From Pantoea cypripedii (GTDB taxonomy: Bacteria > Pseudomonadota > Gammaproteobacteria > Enterobacterales > Enterobacteriaceae), in the NCBI RefSeq assembly GCF_011395035.1, contig NZ_CP024768.1, positions 4,132,436 through 4,196,435 on the forward strand: a DNA stretch of 64,000 nt. The letters run 5' to 3'. Shown one piece after another: positions 17,308 to 26,677 of the stretch (the stretch's first letter is position 1; every line of letters starts with the position of its first letter). Both the position numbers and the translations under genes were made by a program. The notes under the pieces were generated by a model. The model was not told the DNA's origin, searched no databases, and was given only the letters and a program-made list of their open reading frames with translations.

Positions 17308-18204
17308 TCAAACCGCAATGGCCGGACGCACACCCAGCGTGTGGCAAATCGCGTAACTCATCTCGGCACGGTTCAGGGTGTAGAAGTGGAAATCTTTCAC
17401 TCCTTCACGCGACAGAATCTTCACCATATCCATCGCGATATTGGCACCCACCATCTTGCGGGTTTCCGGGTCATCATCCAGACCGGCAAACATCGCGTTC
17501 ATCCAGCCAGGAACACGCACGTTGGTCATGGTGGCAAAACGCTGCAACTGTTTGAAGTTAGACACCGGCAGGATACCCGGCACGATTTCCACATCAATAC
17601 CGGTCGCCACACAGCGATCGCGGAAGCGCAGGTAGCTTTCGACATCAAAGAAGAACTGGGTAATTGCGCGGTTGGCACCGGCATCAATCTTACGCTTCAG
17701 GTTGATCAGGTCTGCCTGCGCACTTTTGGCTTCCGGGTGGACTTCCGGGTAAGCCGCAACGGAGATATCGAAATCACCCACTTCTTTCAGCAGCTCAACC
17801 AGGTCAGCACCGTACATCTCCGGCTTGCCCGCACCGGGCGGTAAATCGCCGCGCAGCGCGACGATATGGCGAATGCCGCTATCCCAGTAATCGTGGGCGA
17901 TAGTGCGCAGTTCGTCACGGGTCGCATCGATGCAGGTCAGATGTGGAGCGGCTTCCAGGCCGGTACGCTCTTTAATCCCTTTGATGATGCTATGGGTACG
18001 GTCACGCTCGCCGGAATTCGCGCCATAGGTGACCGAGACAAATTTCGGCTTCAGGCTGCTGAGGCGGTCGATTGAGTTCCACAGGGTTTCTTCCATTTCG
18101 CTGGATCGTGGCGGGAAAAACTCAAAGGAGACATTAATTTGCCCGTTCAACTCAGCCAGGCTTTGATTCAGCGCTTCGCGCTGATTGGCATGAAAGAAAC
18201 TCAT
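17308..18204 (-). CDS. metF: 5,10-methylenetetrahydrofolate reductase
   Basis: FAD enzyme that reduces 5,10-methylene-THF to 5-methyl-THF, the methyl donor for methionine synthesis. 298 aa; conserved SFEFFPPRS near residue 26, VSVTYGA near 58, and ALRGDLP near 117. Length and sequence match E. coli MetF. Preceded by tandem MetJ boxes (18254-18277), so MetJ-SAM repression is expected. Confidence 0.97.
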   Translation of the reverse strand: MSFFHANQREALNQSLAELNGQINVSFEFFPPRSSEMEETLWNSIDRLSSLKPKFVSVTYGANSGERDRTHSIIKGIKERTGLEAAPHLTCIDATRDELRTIAHDYWDSGIRHIVALRGDLPPGAGKPEMYGADLVELLKEVGDFDISVAAYPEVHPEAKSAQADLINLKRKIDAGANRAITQFFFDVESYLRFRDRCVATGIDVEIVPGILPVSNFKQLQRFATMTNVRVPGWMNAMFAGLDDDPETRKMVGANIAMDMVKILSREGVKDFHFYTLNRAEMSYAICHTLGVRPAIAV

Positions 18205-18253
18205 CCTGTTACCTCATCGTCACACATCGATTATTTGCGGCCTGCGAACATCC

Positions 18254-18277
18254 ATACGTTTAGACGTCCAGATGCAC
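18254..18277. promoter_or_regulatory. MetJ boxes upstream of metF
   Basis: Three contiguous 8-mers, ATACGTTT, AGACGTCC and AGATGCAC, resemble the AGACGTCT met-box consensus; the middle one matches 7 of 8. Tandem arrays of two or more boxes are needed for cooperative MetJ dimers. Position ~50 bp upstream of the metF start fits a repressor site. Confidence 0.7.
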
Positions 18278-18422
18278 AAAATGAACGATCCGCAGCGTAG
18301 CGTCAACTGAAAATTAATAAACAGGAGTGACAAATATTCAACCAACATGAAAGAGTTTCATGATCGAGGCAGAGAAGATGAAAAAAGCAGACGACAGGAA
18401 GTCGTCTGCGGGAGAAAGCAGA

Positions 18423-20858
18423 TTACAGCAGTTGCGCGAGGCGGTTGATATCCGACTGAATCGCCCCGGCGGTGACATCACGTCCGGCACCTGGCCCACG
18501 AATGACCAGTGGGTTATCACGATACCAGCGGCTTTCAATAGCGAACACGTTGTCGCATGGCAGCAGCGCCGCCAGCGGATGCTCAGGGCGCACAGCTTCC
18601 ACCCCTACGCGAGCCTTGCCATTGGCATCGAAGCGCGCCACGTAACGCAGCACCAGCCCCATTTCCTGGGCCGCTTCCAGTCGCTGCAGCATCTGCTCAT
18701 TCAGTTCATCTGCGTTCTCAAAGAAGTGATCGATCGATTCCCCTTCACAGCTGGACGGCACCAGCGACTCCACGCGAACCTGATCCGGTTCGATGTTGTA
18801 GCCCGCTTCACGCGCCAGAATCACCAGCTTACGCATCACGTCCTGTCCGGAAAGGTCAACACGCGGATCGGGCTCCGTCAGCCCCTGCTGCCACGCCTGA
18901 TCCACCAATTCGGTGAACGGCACGGTGCCATCAAATTGCAGGAACAACCAGGAAAGCGTGCCCGAGAAAATTCCGCTGATGGCCAGAATCGCATCCCCAC
19001 TCTCACGTAAATCACGCACCGTATGGTTTACCGGCAAGCCCGCCCCCACGGTGGCGTTATACAGCCAATGACGACCGGTTTTGGCAAAGGCATCGCGAAT
19101 CTGTCGCCAGCTTTGGCTATTTGACGCACCAGCAACCTTGTTAGCACTGATGACATGGAAACCATGGCTGGCGAAATCCAGATACTGCTGCGCCAGCGGC
19201 TCACTGGCGGTGACATCCAGCACCACCAAATCATCGAACGGATGCGCGCGCATCCACAGGAACAGCGACTCTTCATCGCGATCCTCAGCTTCATCATCAA
19301 AGAACGCCAGTGCACGGCTGGCTTCAAGGCCGTCATAGCTCAGCAGGCTACGGCGACTGTCCGCCACACCCGCCAGAACGAACTCAAACCCGGTACGCGC
19401 CGATAACGTCTCCTGCTCGCGGGCAAACAGCTCCAGCCAGCGCGAGCCGATGTTGCCTTTACCGAACAGCATCAGGCCAATACGTTTCTCTGCACGAAAC
19501 AGCGACTGATGCAGTCCCTGAATCAAATGCTGGGTCGGTCCGACACGCAGCACCGCCACGATGCTGATATGCTCGTCAGACTGCCAGACAAATTCTACCG
19601 GCTGGTCTTTGATTTGTTGCCAGAAGCGGTGACTGTGCAGCGGGTTGCGCGTCACGCCTGCCCCTACCAGTGCCACCAGCGCTAAGCCATCGCGCAGTTG
19701 CAGATGACCCGGCAATGCGGCGTCCTGCAACAGGTTAAAGGCACTATTCACCACTTCTGAGGTGTAGCACAGCTGCAAAAGCTGTCGATCCGGGTGTGTC
19801 CCTACTGCCAGCGGTCGCAACTGTGCGCGCTTGAGCAGCAGGTCAATCTCTTTGTTCAGAATGCCAAAGTCGTGGCTGTCAGGGATTTGAATCTCGATCA
19901 GGCAGACATCATCGTGACTGGTCACAATACGTGCCCCGGTACCCGAAGCCAGCACGCGCTCAATACGCGTAGACCCCTGCTCTGGCTGATAACTGCAACG
20001 CAGTTGCAGGTCGATATCGCTATTCGACACCGGTTGCAGGGTGCGGGTATGCAGCACCGGCGCAGCAAGACGCGCCAGCTCGCTGGCTTCATCCAGACGC
20101 AGCAACGGCAGCAGACAGGCATCGGAAACTTTACGCGGGTCAGCACTGTAGACCCCGGCGACGTCACTCCAGATAGTCACGCGCCCGACACCGGCCAGCG
20201 CGCCAATCTGCGTGGCCGAATAGTCCGAACCGTTACGGCCCAGCAAAACGGTTTCACCCGCCTCGTTACGGCTGATAAATCCGGTCACCACCAGGCGCTT
20301 ATGCGGATGCTGTGTCAGCAGCGCCTGCAACAGCGGCCAGGATTTTCCTTCATCAACCTGCGGCTGTGCAGCGCGTTCAGCACGCAGGAAATCACGTGCA
20401 TCAAGCCAGACCGCTTCAATATCACGCTGGCTCAGCACCGCCGCCATCAGACGCGCCGACCAAATTTCACCATGCCCGACCACTTCGGCGTAAACCGCAT
20501 CGGTAATGGTGCCATCCAGCAGTGCTGCCAGTTTTTCCAGATCGCGGATAAATGTCGTGGTGAGGGTTTCTGCGGTTTCAGCAGGCAGCAGCGAAGCGAT
20601 CAGCTCGCTGTGGAAACGCCGTAAAGCCTGTTGCACCTGATGCGCAGACAACCGATCGTTTTGACTCAGTTTGAGCCAGCTAATCAGCTGGTTAGTGGTA
20701 CTGCCGGCAGCAGAGACCACCATCATATCGCCCGGCTGGCTGTAATCCGCCATAATAGTGGCTACGCGCTGATAGCAACGCGCATCGGCCAGGCTACTGC
20801 CACCAAATTTGTGCAACTGCTTACTGGTCGGCGTTCCCGCGCCTGCTGAAATCGTCAT
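18423..20858 (-). CDS. metL: bifunctional aspartokinase II / homoserine dehydrogenase II
   Basis: Catalyses the first and third steps from aspartate toward homoserine. 811 aa: N-terminal aspartokinase with KFGGSS (17-22) and the LLGRNGSDYSA segment, a middle ACT-like linker, and a C-terminal homoserine dehydrogenase with the GKGNIGSRWLELF Rossmann motif near residue 464. Its start is 2 nt after the metB stop, an obvious metBL operon. In E. coli this isozyme is not feedback inhibited but is repressed by MetJ. Confidence 0.97.
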   Translation of the reverse strand: MTISAGAGTPTSKQLHKFGGSSLADARCYQRVATIMADYSQPGDMMVVSAAGSTTNQLISWLKLSQNDRLSAHQVQQALRRFHSELIASLLPAETAETLTTTFIRDLEKLAALLDGTITDAVYAEVVGHGEIWSARLMAAVLSQRDIEAVWLDARDFLRAERAAQPQVDEGKSWPLLQALLTQHPHKRLVVTGFISRNEAGETVLLGRNGSDYSATQIGALAGVGRVTIWSDVAGVYSADPRKVSDACLLPLLRLDEASELARLAAPVLHTRTLQPVSNSDIDLQLRCSYQPEQGSTRIERVLASGTGARIVTSHDDVCLIEIQIPDSHDFGILNKEIDLLLKRAQLRPLAVGTHPDRQLLQLCYTSEVVNSAFNLLQDAALPGHLQLRDGLALVALVGAGVTRNPLHSHRFWQQIKDQPVEFVWQSDEHISIVAVLRVGPTQHLIQGLHQSLFRAEKRIGLMLFGKGNIGSRWLELFAREQETLSARTGFEFVLAGVADSRRSLLSYDGLEASRALAFFDDEAEDRDEESLFLWMRAHPFDDLVVLDVTASEPLAQQYLDFASHGFHVISANKVAGASNSQSWRQIRDAFAKTGRHWLYNATVGAGLPVNHTVRDLRESGDAILAISGIFSGTLSWLFLQFDGTVPFTELVDQAWQQGLTEPDPRVDLSGQDVMRKLVILAREAGYNIEPDQVRVESLVPSSCEGESIDHFFENADELNEQMLQRLEAAQEMGLVLRYVARFDANGKARVGVEAVRPEHPLAALLPCDNVFAIESRWYRDNPLVIRGPGAGRDVTAGAIQSDINRLAQLL

Positions 20859-20860
20859 GG

Positions 20861-22021
20861 TTACCCCTCGGCTGCGATCCTGAATGCATTATCCAGATCG
20901 GCGATTAAATCTTCGTGATCTTCAATTCCGACAGAAATGCGGAGCAACGTTTCAGAAATTCCCGCTGCTGCGCGCGCTTCGGCAGACATGCCGGCATGCG
21001 TCATGGTTGCGGTATGCGAAATCAGGCTTTCAACACCACCCAGCGATTCCGCCAGCGTAAACAGCTGTAACGCTTTCAGAAAACGGCGCAGGCGGCTTTC
21101 GTCGGCGTCCAGCTCGAAACTTAACATGGCACCAAAACCGCGCTGTTGACGTACCGCATACTCGTGACCGGCATTTTCCGGCAGGGAAGGATGATACAGT
21201 TTTTTTACCAGCGGTTGTTGCTTTAGGTAATCAACAATGGCCAGTGCATTACGCTGTGCCGCCGCCATACGCGGTGCCAGGGTGCGCAGACCACGCAGCA
21301 GCAGATAACTATCAAAGGCTGCGCCGGTCACGCCGATATTATTGGCCCACCAGGCGAGATCGGTCACCAGCGCCGGATCTTTCGCAATCACCGCGCCCGC
21401 CACCACATCGGAGTGACCATTGAGGTATTTGGTACAGGAGTGAAGCACCAGATCAGCGCCCAGAGCCAGCGGGTTTTGCAGGGCCGGGCTGAGGAAAGTG
21501 TTATCCACCACGCTGATGGCACCGGCTTCGCGTGCGGCCTGACAGATCGCAGCAATATCCACCACGCGTAATAAAGGATTGCTTGGACTTTCGACCAGCA
21601 CCAGTTTCGGTTTCTCGGCCAGCGCAGCCTGTAATGCGGCTTTATCGCCCTGGTCGACAAATTTCACCCGGTACGCTCCGCGTTTACTCAGGCTGTCGAA
21701 CAGACGATAGCTGCCGCCGTAGCAGTCATGCGGGGCCACCAGCAAATCGCCCGGCTTCAGGAACACCGTCGTCACCAGGTGAATCGCGGACATACCGGTA
21801 TTGGTTAATACCGCGCCTGCGCCACCTTCCAGTTCTGCCAGCGCACGCTGCACCACATCACGCGTCGGGTTACCGCGACGGGAATAGTCGTGAGCGCGAG
21901 GCTCATTGAAATCGAGAAAGTTATAGGTGCTGGAAAGGTGAATGGGTGGGACAACGCAGCCATATTGCTCGTCATCATTCAAACCGCTGCGCACTGCGAT
22001 GGTTGCCTGTTTACGCGTCAT
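20861..22021 (-). CDS. metB: cystathionine gamma-synthase
   Basis: PLP enzyme joining O-succinylhomoserine and cysteine to cystathionine. 386 aa from MTRKQATIAVRSG, as in E. coli; 19 further upstream codons reach toward the MetJ boxes and were not used. The PLP lysine is K198 in HSCTKYLNGHSD. First gene of metBL, divergent from metJ across a shared MetJ operator. Confidence 0.97.
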   Translation of the reverse strand: MTRKQATIAVRSGLNDDEQYGCVVPPIHLSSTYNFLDFNEPRAHDYSRRGNPTRDVVQRALAELEGGAGAVLTNTGMSAIHLVTTVFLKPGDLLVAPHDCYGGSYRLFDSLSKRGAYRVKFVDQGDKAALQAALAEKPKLVLVESPSNPLLRVVDIAAICQAAREAGAISVVDNTFLSPALQNPLALGADLVLHSCTKYLNGHSDVVAGAVIAKDPALVTDLAWWANNIGVTGAAFDSYLLLRGLRTLAPRMAAAQRNALAIVDYLKQQPLVKKLYHPSLPENAGHEYAVRQQRGFGAMLSFELDADESRLRRFLKALQLFTLAESLGGVESLISHTATMTHAGMSAEARAAAGISETLLRISVGIEDHEDLIADLDNAFRIAAEG

Positions 22022-22079
22022 GGTGCTTACTGTTCCTGAAGAGTAAAAAGAAGAGGCCACAGGATAGCATCCCGACAAT

Positions 22080-22127
22080 AGACGTCAATACATCTGGACA
22101 TCTAAATGTCTTTGCGTATAGATTGAG
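22080..22127. promoter_or_regulatory. MetJ operator between metB and metJ
   Basis: Six abutting 8-mers run AGACGTCA, ATACATCT, GGACATCT, AAATGTCT, TTGCGTAT and AGATTGAG. The first four match the AGACGTCT met-box consensus well. The array sits between the divergent metB and metJ genes and should repress both when SAM-bound MetJ is present. Confidence 0.85.
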
Positions 22128-22300
22128 CAAAGCATCAATACCCGCTAAAATTACGCGTCATCGCCTGGTGTTCAAAATGCGCTTTCTTCGGGAAAGTGAT
22201 GTTTAAGCATAAAACCTGCACTTTCAGGGGTCAGGCACCAAAAAATCGGGCATAATCAACGGATTTCCCCACATTCCACTTTTATTGATTAAGGTAACCC

Positions 22301-22618
22301 ATGGCTGAATGGAACGGCGAATATATCAGCCCTTACGCTGAGCACGGTAAGAAGAGCGAGCAGGTCAAAAAGATTACGGTTTCTATCCCGCTGAAAGTGC
22401 TGAAGATTTTAACGGACGAGCGTACCCGCCGTCAGGTGAACAACCTGCGTCATGCCACCAACAGTGAGCTGCTGTGCGAAGCCTTCCTGCATGCTTTCAC
22501 CGGTCAGCCTCTGCCGGACGACGTTGATCTGCGTAAAGAACGCAGTGATGAGATCCCGGAAGAAGCGAAGAAAATCATGCGTGAGATGGGCATCAATCCC
22601 GATACCTGGGAATACTGA
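22301..22618 (+). CDS. metJ: methionine regulon repressor MetJ
   Basis: 105-aa ribbon-helix-helix repressor that uses S-adenosylmethionine as corepressor. The beta-strand/helix DNA-binding region (KKITVSIPLKVLKILTDERT) spans about residues 22-41. Sequence is nearly identical to E. coli. It is autoregulated through the boxes at 22080-22127 and controls metBL and metF in this window. Confidence 0.98.
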   Translation: MAEWNGEYISPYAEHGKKSEQVKKITVSIPLKVLKILTDERTRRQVNNLRHATNSELLCEAFLHAFTGQPLPDDVDLRKERSDEIPEEAKKIMREMGINPDTWEY

Positions 22619-22629
22619 CGCCAGAAACA

Positions 22630-22661
22630 AAAAAACCCAGCCGAAGCTGGGTTTTTTCTTG
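22630..22661. terminator. bidirectional terminator metJ/rpmE
   Basis: Stem AACCCAGC-cgaa-GCTGGGTT with an A-run on the left and a T-run on the right, between convergent metJ and rpmE. The CGAA tetraloop adds stability. Confidence 0.9.
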
Positions 22662-22697
22662 TTGCCGACTCCCGAAAGAGCCGACGACAAACAAATC

Positions 22698-22913
22698 TTA
22701 TTTCTTGCTGGTCGGCAGGCTGAAACGCTTGTTGAAGCGATCAACACGGCCACCGGTGTCAACAACACGTTGTTTACCAGTGTAGAACGGGTGGCATTTG
22801 CCGCACACGTCCAGGTTCAGGTTGTGGCTCATAGTAGAGCGAGTGTTGATCACGTTACCGCAAGAGCAAGTGATGGTCACTGCTTCGTATTTCGGGTGAA
22901 TACCTTTTTTCAT
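22698..22913 (-). CDS. rpmE: 50S ribosomal protein L31 (zinc-binding form)
   Basis: 71-aa ribosomal protein of the 50S subunit that contributes to a bridge with the small subunit. The zinc-ribbon cysteines C16, C18, C37 and C40 are all present, so this is the C+ (zinc) form. A zinc-free paralogue (ykgM type) may exist elsewhere but is not in this window. Monocistronic, divergent from priA. Confidence 0.97.
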   Translation of the reverse strand: MKKGIHPKYEAVTITCSCGNVINTRSTMSHNLNLDVCGKCHPFYTGKQRVVDTGGRVDRFNKRFSLPTSKK

Positions 22914-23127
22914 GGGAGAACCTCATAAAAGGCCGTGTCGCTCTCCGTGCCAGGTTAAACCTGCACAGCACCACACGCGGTTGAACAATATGTGTAAGCT
23001 TTGACGAGCGTTTCTCATCAAAGGCGGCGCGCAGTATACAGAAAATGACCGCTTTTGGCAAGATATCCGCTTGCCGCGCCAGCGTGTACACTACTTCTCC
23101 TTATTACAGAACCGGATAGAGATTGTC

Positions 23128-25326
23128 ATGCCCGTTGTTCAGGTTGCCCTGCCCGTCCCGCTGCCTCGCCTGTTTGACTACCTGCTGCCTGCCGATGCAC
23201 CGCAGCCGGTAGCGGGCGTGCGCGTCAGCGTGCCATTTGGCAACCGTAAAATGGTGGGCATCGTCGTCGGGGTGCGTGAAACCAGCGATCTGCCGCTGAC
23301 ACAGCTGAAGCAGGTTGATGAAATACTCGATAGCAGCAGCCTCTACTCTCCGGCACTGTGGCGCATTTTACAGTGGGCAGCGCAGTATTATCATTCACCG
23401 CTGGGTGAAGTGCTGAACCACGCCATACCCGTGTTGCTGCGCCAGGGCAAACCAGCCCAGGAAGCACCGCTGTGGCAATGGGTGATTAATGATGCCGGGC
23501 GCGAAGTGGCGTTAGAAAGCCTGAAGCGTGCACGCAAGCAGCAGCAGGCGCTGGCAGCATTACGGCAGCAGCCACTTTATCGTCATCAGGTCAGCGACCA
23601 TGACCTCACCGATGCCGCGTTACAGGCGCTGCGCGCCAAAGGCTTGTGTGATCTGCGTGAACACGCGGCGCAATTAGTTGACTGGCGCGACACGTTCGCC
23701 GTTAAAGGTGAGAGGTTGCGGCTTAACACCGATCAGGCGATGGCAGTGGGTGCCATTCGCAGCGAAGACGATCGCTACGCCGCCTGGTTGCTGGCCGGTA
23801 TCACCGGTTCGGGCAAAACTGAGGTCTATCTCAGCGTGCTGGAAAATGTGCTGGCGCGAGGAAAACAGGCGCTGGTGCTGGTGCCGGAAATCGGTCTGAC
23901 GCCACAAACCATTGCCCGCTTTCGTGAACGCTTCCACGCACCGATTGATGTACTGCATTCGGCGCTGAATGATAGCGAACGCCTCGCCGTCTGGCTGCGG
24001 GCGCGCAGTGGTGAAACCGCCATTGTCATTGGTACCCGCTCGGCGCTGTTTACGCCGCTGGCGCGTCCCGGTGTGATCATTATTGATGAGGAGCACGATA
24101 GCTCCTACAAGCAGCAGGAAGGCTGGCGTTATCAGGCACGTGATCTGGCTGTATTCCGCGCCCATGAGGAAGATATTCCGATTGTCATGGGTTCCGCCAC
24201 CCCGGCACTGGAAACACTACACAATGTGCGCAATGGCAAATATCGCCAGCTCAATCTCACCAAACGCGCGGGTAATGCCAAACCCGCGCTACAGCAATTA
24301 GTTGATCTCAAAGGACAACAGCTAAAAGGCGGGCTGGCACCGGCGCTGCTGGGCAAAATGCGCCAGCATTTGCAGGCGAATAATCAGGTGCTGCTGTTCC
24401 TTAACCGACGCGGTTTTTCGCCAGCCCTGATGTGCCATGACTGCGGCTGGCTGGCAGAGTGCCAGCGCTGCGATCGTTATTACACCCTGCACCAGCATCA
24501 TCGTCAGCTACGCTGCCATCATTGCGACAGCCAGCGCCCCTTGCCACATCAGTGTCCGCAATGTGGTTCTACCCACCTGATGCCGGTCGGCGTTGGCACG
24601 GAACAGCTGGAACAACAGCTCGGTACCCTCTTCCCTGGCGTCCCGGTCTCGCGTATCGACCGGGATACCACCAGCCGCAAAGGCGCACTGGAGCAGCATC
24701 TGGCAGATGTTCATCGCGGCGGTGCGCGCATCCTGGTAGGGACGCAGATGCTGGCGAAAGGTCACCACTTCCCCGACGTCACGCTGGTTTCATTATTAGA
24801 TGTCGATGGCGCGTTGTTCTCGGCCGATTTCCGTGCTGCCGAGCGTTTCGCGCAGCTCTATACTCAGGTCGCGGGCCGTGCCGGTCGTGCGGGCAAGCAA
24901 GGCGAAGTGTTATTGCAGACGCACCATCCCGAGCATCCATTGCTGCAAACCTTGCTGCATCGCGGTTATTTCGCGTTTGCCGAGCAGGCGCTGCTGGAGC
25001 GTCAGTCGGTGCATCTGCCCCCCTGGACCAGCCATGCGCTGTTTCGCGCGGAAGATCTGGATAATCAGCAGGCGGCCGAATTTCTGAGTCAGTTAAGAAA
25101 CTTACTGGAAGCCAGCCCACTGAAAGATCAGTCGCTGTGGCTGATGGGGCCGGTTCCGGCGCTGCAACCAAAACGCAGCGGACGCTGGCGCTGGCAGCTG
25201 CTGCTGCAACATCCGTCACGCAAACGTCTGCAACAATTGCTCAGCAGCTCGCTGCCGCTGGTTGCGACGCTACCCGCTGCGCGTAAAGTCAAATGGACGC
25301 TGGATATCGACCCGACCGAGAGCTGA
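23128..25326 (+). CDS. priA: primosomal replication restart helicase PriA
   Basis: 3'-5' superfamily 2 helicase that recognises stalled forks and loads the primosome. 732 aa from MPVVQVALPVPLPR, the E. coli start. Walker A GITGSGKT at 224-231, DEEH box at 320-323, and a cysteine-rich zinc domain (CHDCGW...CQRC...CHHC...CPQC) at about 436-482. The upstream in-frame ATG at 23071 lacks homology. It sits between rpmE and cytR as in E. coli. Confidence 0.97.
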   Translation: MPVVQVALPVPLPRLFDYLLPADAPQPVAGVRVSVPFGNRKMVGIVVGVRETSDLPLTQLKQVDEILDSSSLYSPALWRILQWAAQYYHSPLGEVLNHAIPVLLRQGKPAQEAPLWQWVINDAGREVALESLKRARKQQQALAALRQQPLYRHQVSDHDLTDAALQALRAKGLCDLREHAAQLVDWRDTFAVKGERLRLNTDQAMAVGAIRSEDDRYAAWLLAGITGSGKTEVYLSVLENVLARGKQALVLVPEIGLTPQTIARFRERFHAPIDVLHSALNDSERLAVWLRARSGETAIVIGTRSALFTPLARPGVIIIDEEHDSSYKQQEGWRYQARDLAVFRAHEEDIPIVMGSATPALETLHNVRNGKYRQLNLTKRAGNAKPALQQLVDLKGQQLKGGLAPALLGKMRQHLQANNQVLLFLNRRGFSPALMCHDCGWLAECQRCDRYYTLHQHHRQLRCHHCDSQRPLPHQCPQCGSTHLMPVGVGTEQLEQQLGTLFPGVPVSRIDRDTTSRKGALEQHLADVHRGGARILVGTQMLAKGHHFPDVTLVSLLDVDGALFSADFRAAERFAQLYTQVAGRAGRAGKQGEVLLQTHHPEHPLLQTLLHRGYFAFAEQALLERQSVHLPPWTSHALFRAEDLDNQQAAEFLSQLRNLLEASPLKDQSLWLMGPVPALQPKRSGRWRWQLLLQHPSRKRLQQLLSSSLPLVATLPAARKVKWTLDIDPTES

Positions 25327-25492
25327 CGCGCGTCACATCTGCGAGCCGGATCGAAAAAAGTCGCACAAGTCACAATTTTTATGCAAATTAAGTAACAACA
25401 CCGCCCGGGGTTCGGTTAACAATAGTGCCGACCCGGCAGATGCCCGGCTTTCGACAGAAATTCAACGCGCCGAACTGCGTCAGGAGTAAACG

Positions 25493-26530
25493 TTGGACCA
25501 GAAGCAACCCTCATCCGCCGCCACCATGAAAGATGTGGCAGAGAAAGCCGGCGTTTCGACCGCCACGGTTTCTCGTGCGCTGATGAATCCGGAAAAAGTC
25601 TCAGCTGCCACCCGCCAGAAAGTGGAACAGGCAGTGATTGCCGTCGGTTACTCCCCCCACGGCCTGGCACGCAATGCCAAACGTGGTGAGACGCAAACCA
25701 TCCTGGTGATTGTGCCCGACATTTGTGATCCCTTCTTCAGCGAAATCATCCGTGGCGTGGAAGTGACCGCCGCCCAGGAAGGTTATCTGGTGTTGATTGG
25801 CGATTGCGCGCATCAGAATCAGCAGGAAAAAACATTTCTCAATCTGATGCTGACACGCCAGATCGACGGCATGGTGCTGCTCGGATCACAGCTGCCCTTT
25901 GAGGCAGGCGTGGAAGACCAGCGCAACCTGCCACCGATGGTGATGGGCAACGAATTCGCACCGGAGATGGCGCTGCCCACGGTACACATCGATAACCTGA
26001 CCGCCGCGTTTGAAGCGGTGAACCATTTGCTGCAACTCGGTCATCGTCAGATCGCCTGTATTACCGGCCCCGAACATATCCCGCTGTGCCAGTATCGTTT
26101 GCAGGGCTACATTCAGGCGCTACGCCGTAGCAGCCTGCCGGTCGATCCCACATTGATTGTACATGGCGATTTTACTTTCGAAGCCGGAGCCAATGCGCTG
26201 AAGCAGCTGATGAGCCTGCCAAATCCGCCTAAGGCATTGTTTTGTCATAGTGATTTGATGGCACTGGGTGCCATGAACCAGGCACGCAAGCTGGGTATGC
26301 GTATTCCGCAGGACCTTTCGGTAGTGGGTTTCGACGATATCGAGCTGGCGCAGTATTACGATCCGCCGCTGACCACCGTCGCCCAGCCACGGTTTGATAT
26401 CGGTCGTGAGGCGATGCTACTGCTGCTGGATGAGTTGCAGGGGAAACGCGTTAACAACGGTTCACGCCTGCTGGATGCGGAATTACGCGTGCGTGGAAGT
26501 ACGGCTCCCGCCGCAAAACGCGAAAAATGA
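25493..26530 (+). CDS. cytR: LacI-family nucleoside-catabolism repressor CytR
   Basis: Represses nucleoside uptake and catabolism genes together with CRP and is induced by cytidine. 345 aa with an N-terminal LacI helix-turn-helix (TMKDVAEKAGVSTATVSRAL, about residues 11-30) and a periplasmic-binding-protein-like effector domain. The start is a TTG codon at 25493 behind a good AGGAG; the internal ATG at codon 12 would cut into the DNA-binding domain. E. coli CytR has the same N-terminal length. Confidence 0.93.
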   Translation: MDQKQPSSAATMKDVAEKAGVSTATVSRALMNPEKVSAATRQKVEQAVIAVGYSPHGLARNAKRGETQTILVIVPDICDPFFSEIIRGVEVTAAQEGYLVLIGDCAHQNQQEKTFLNLMLTRQIDGMVLLGSQLPFEAGVEDQRNLPPMVMGNEFAPEMALPTVHIDNLTAAFEAVNHLLQLGHRQIACITGPEHIPLCQYRLQGYIQALRRSSLPVDPTLIVHGDFTFEAGANALKQLMSLPNPPKALFCHSDLMALGAMNQARKLGMRIPQDLSVVGFDDIELAQYYDPPLTTVAQPRFDIGREAMLLLLDELQGKRVNNGSRLLDAELRVRGSTAPAAKREK

Positions 26531-26677
26531 CCACCTTTACACCGCATTTTCAGCGGATTCTGAAGGCAGACTCCGCTGGTCAAAGTTCCGGCCCTTGAGT
26601 AACATGGCGAATTCCTTGCCGGGCAATTAACAGCATATTTACAGGCCCGCATTTTTTTGAAGGGTATCAGAACGAGA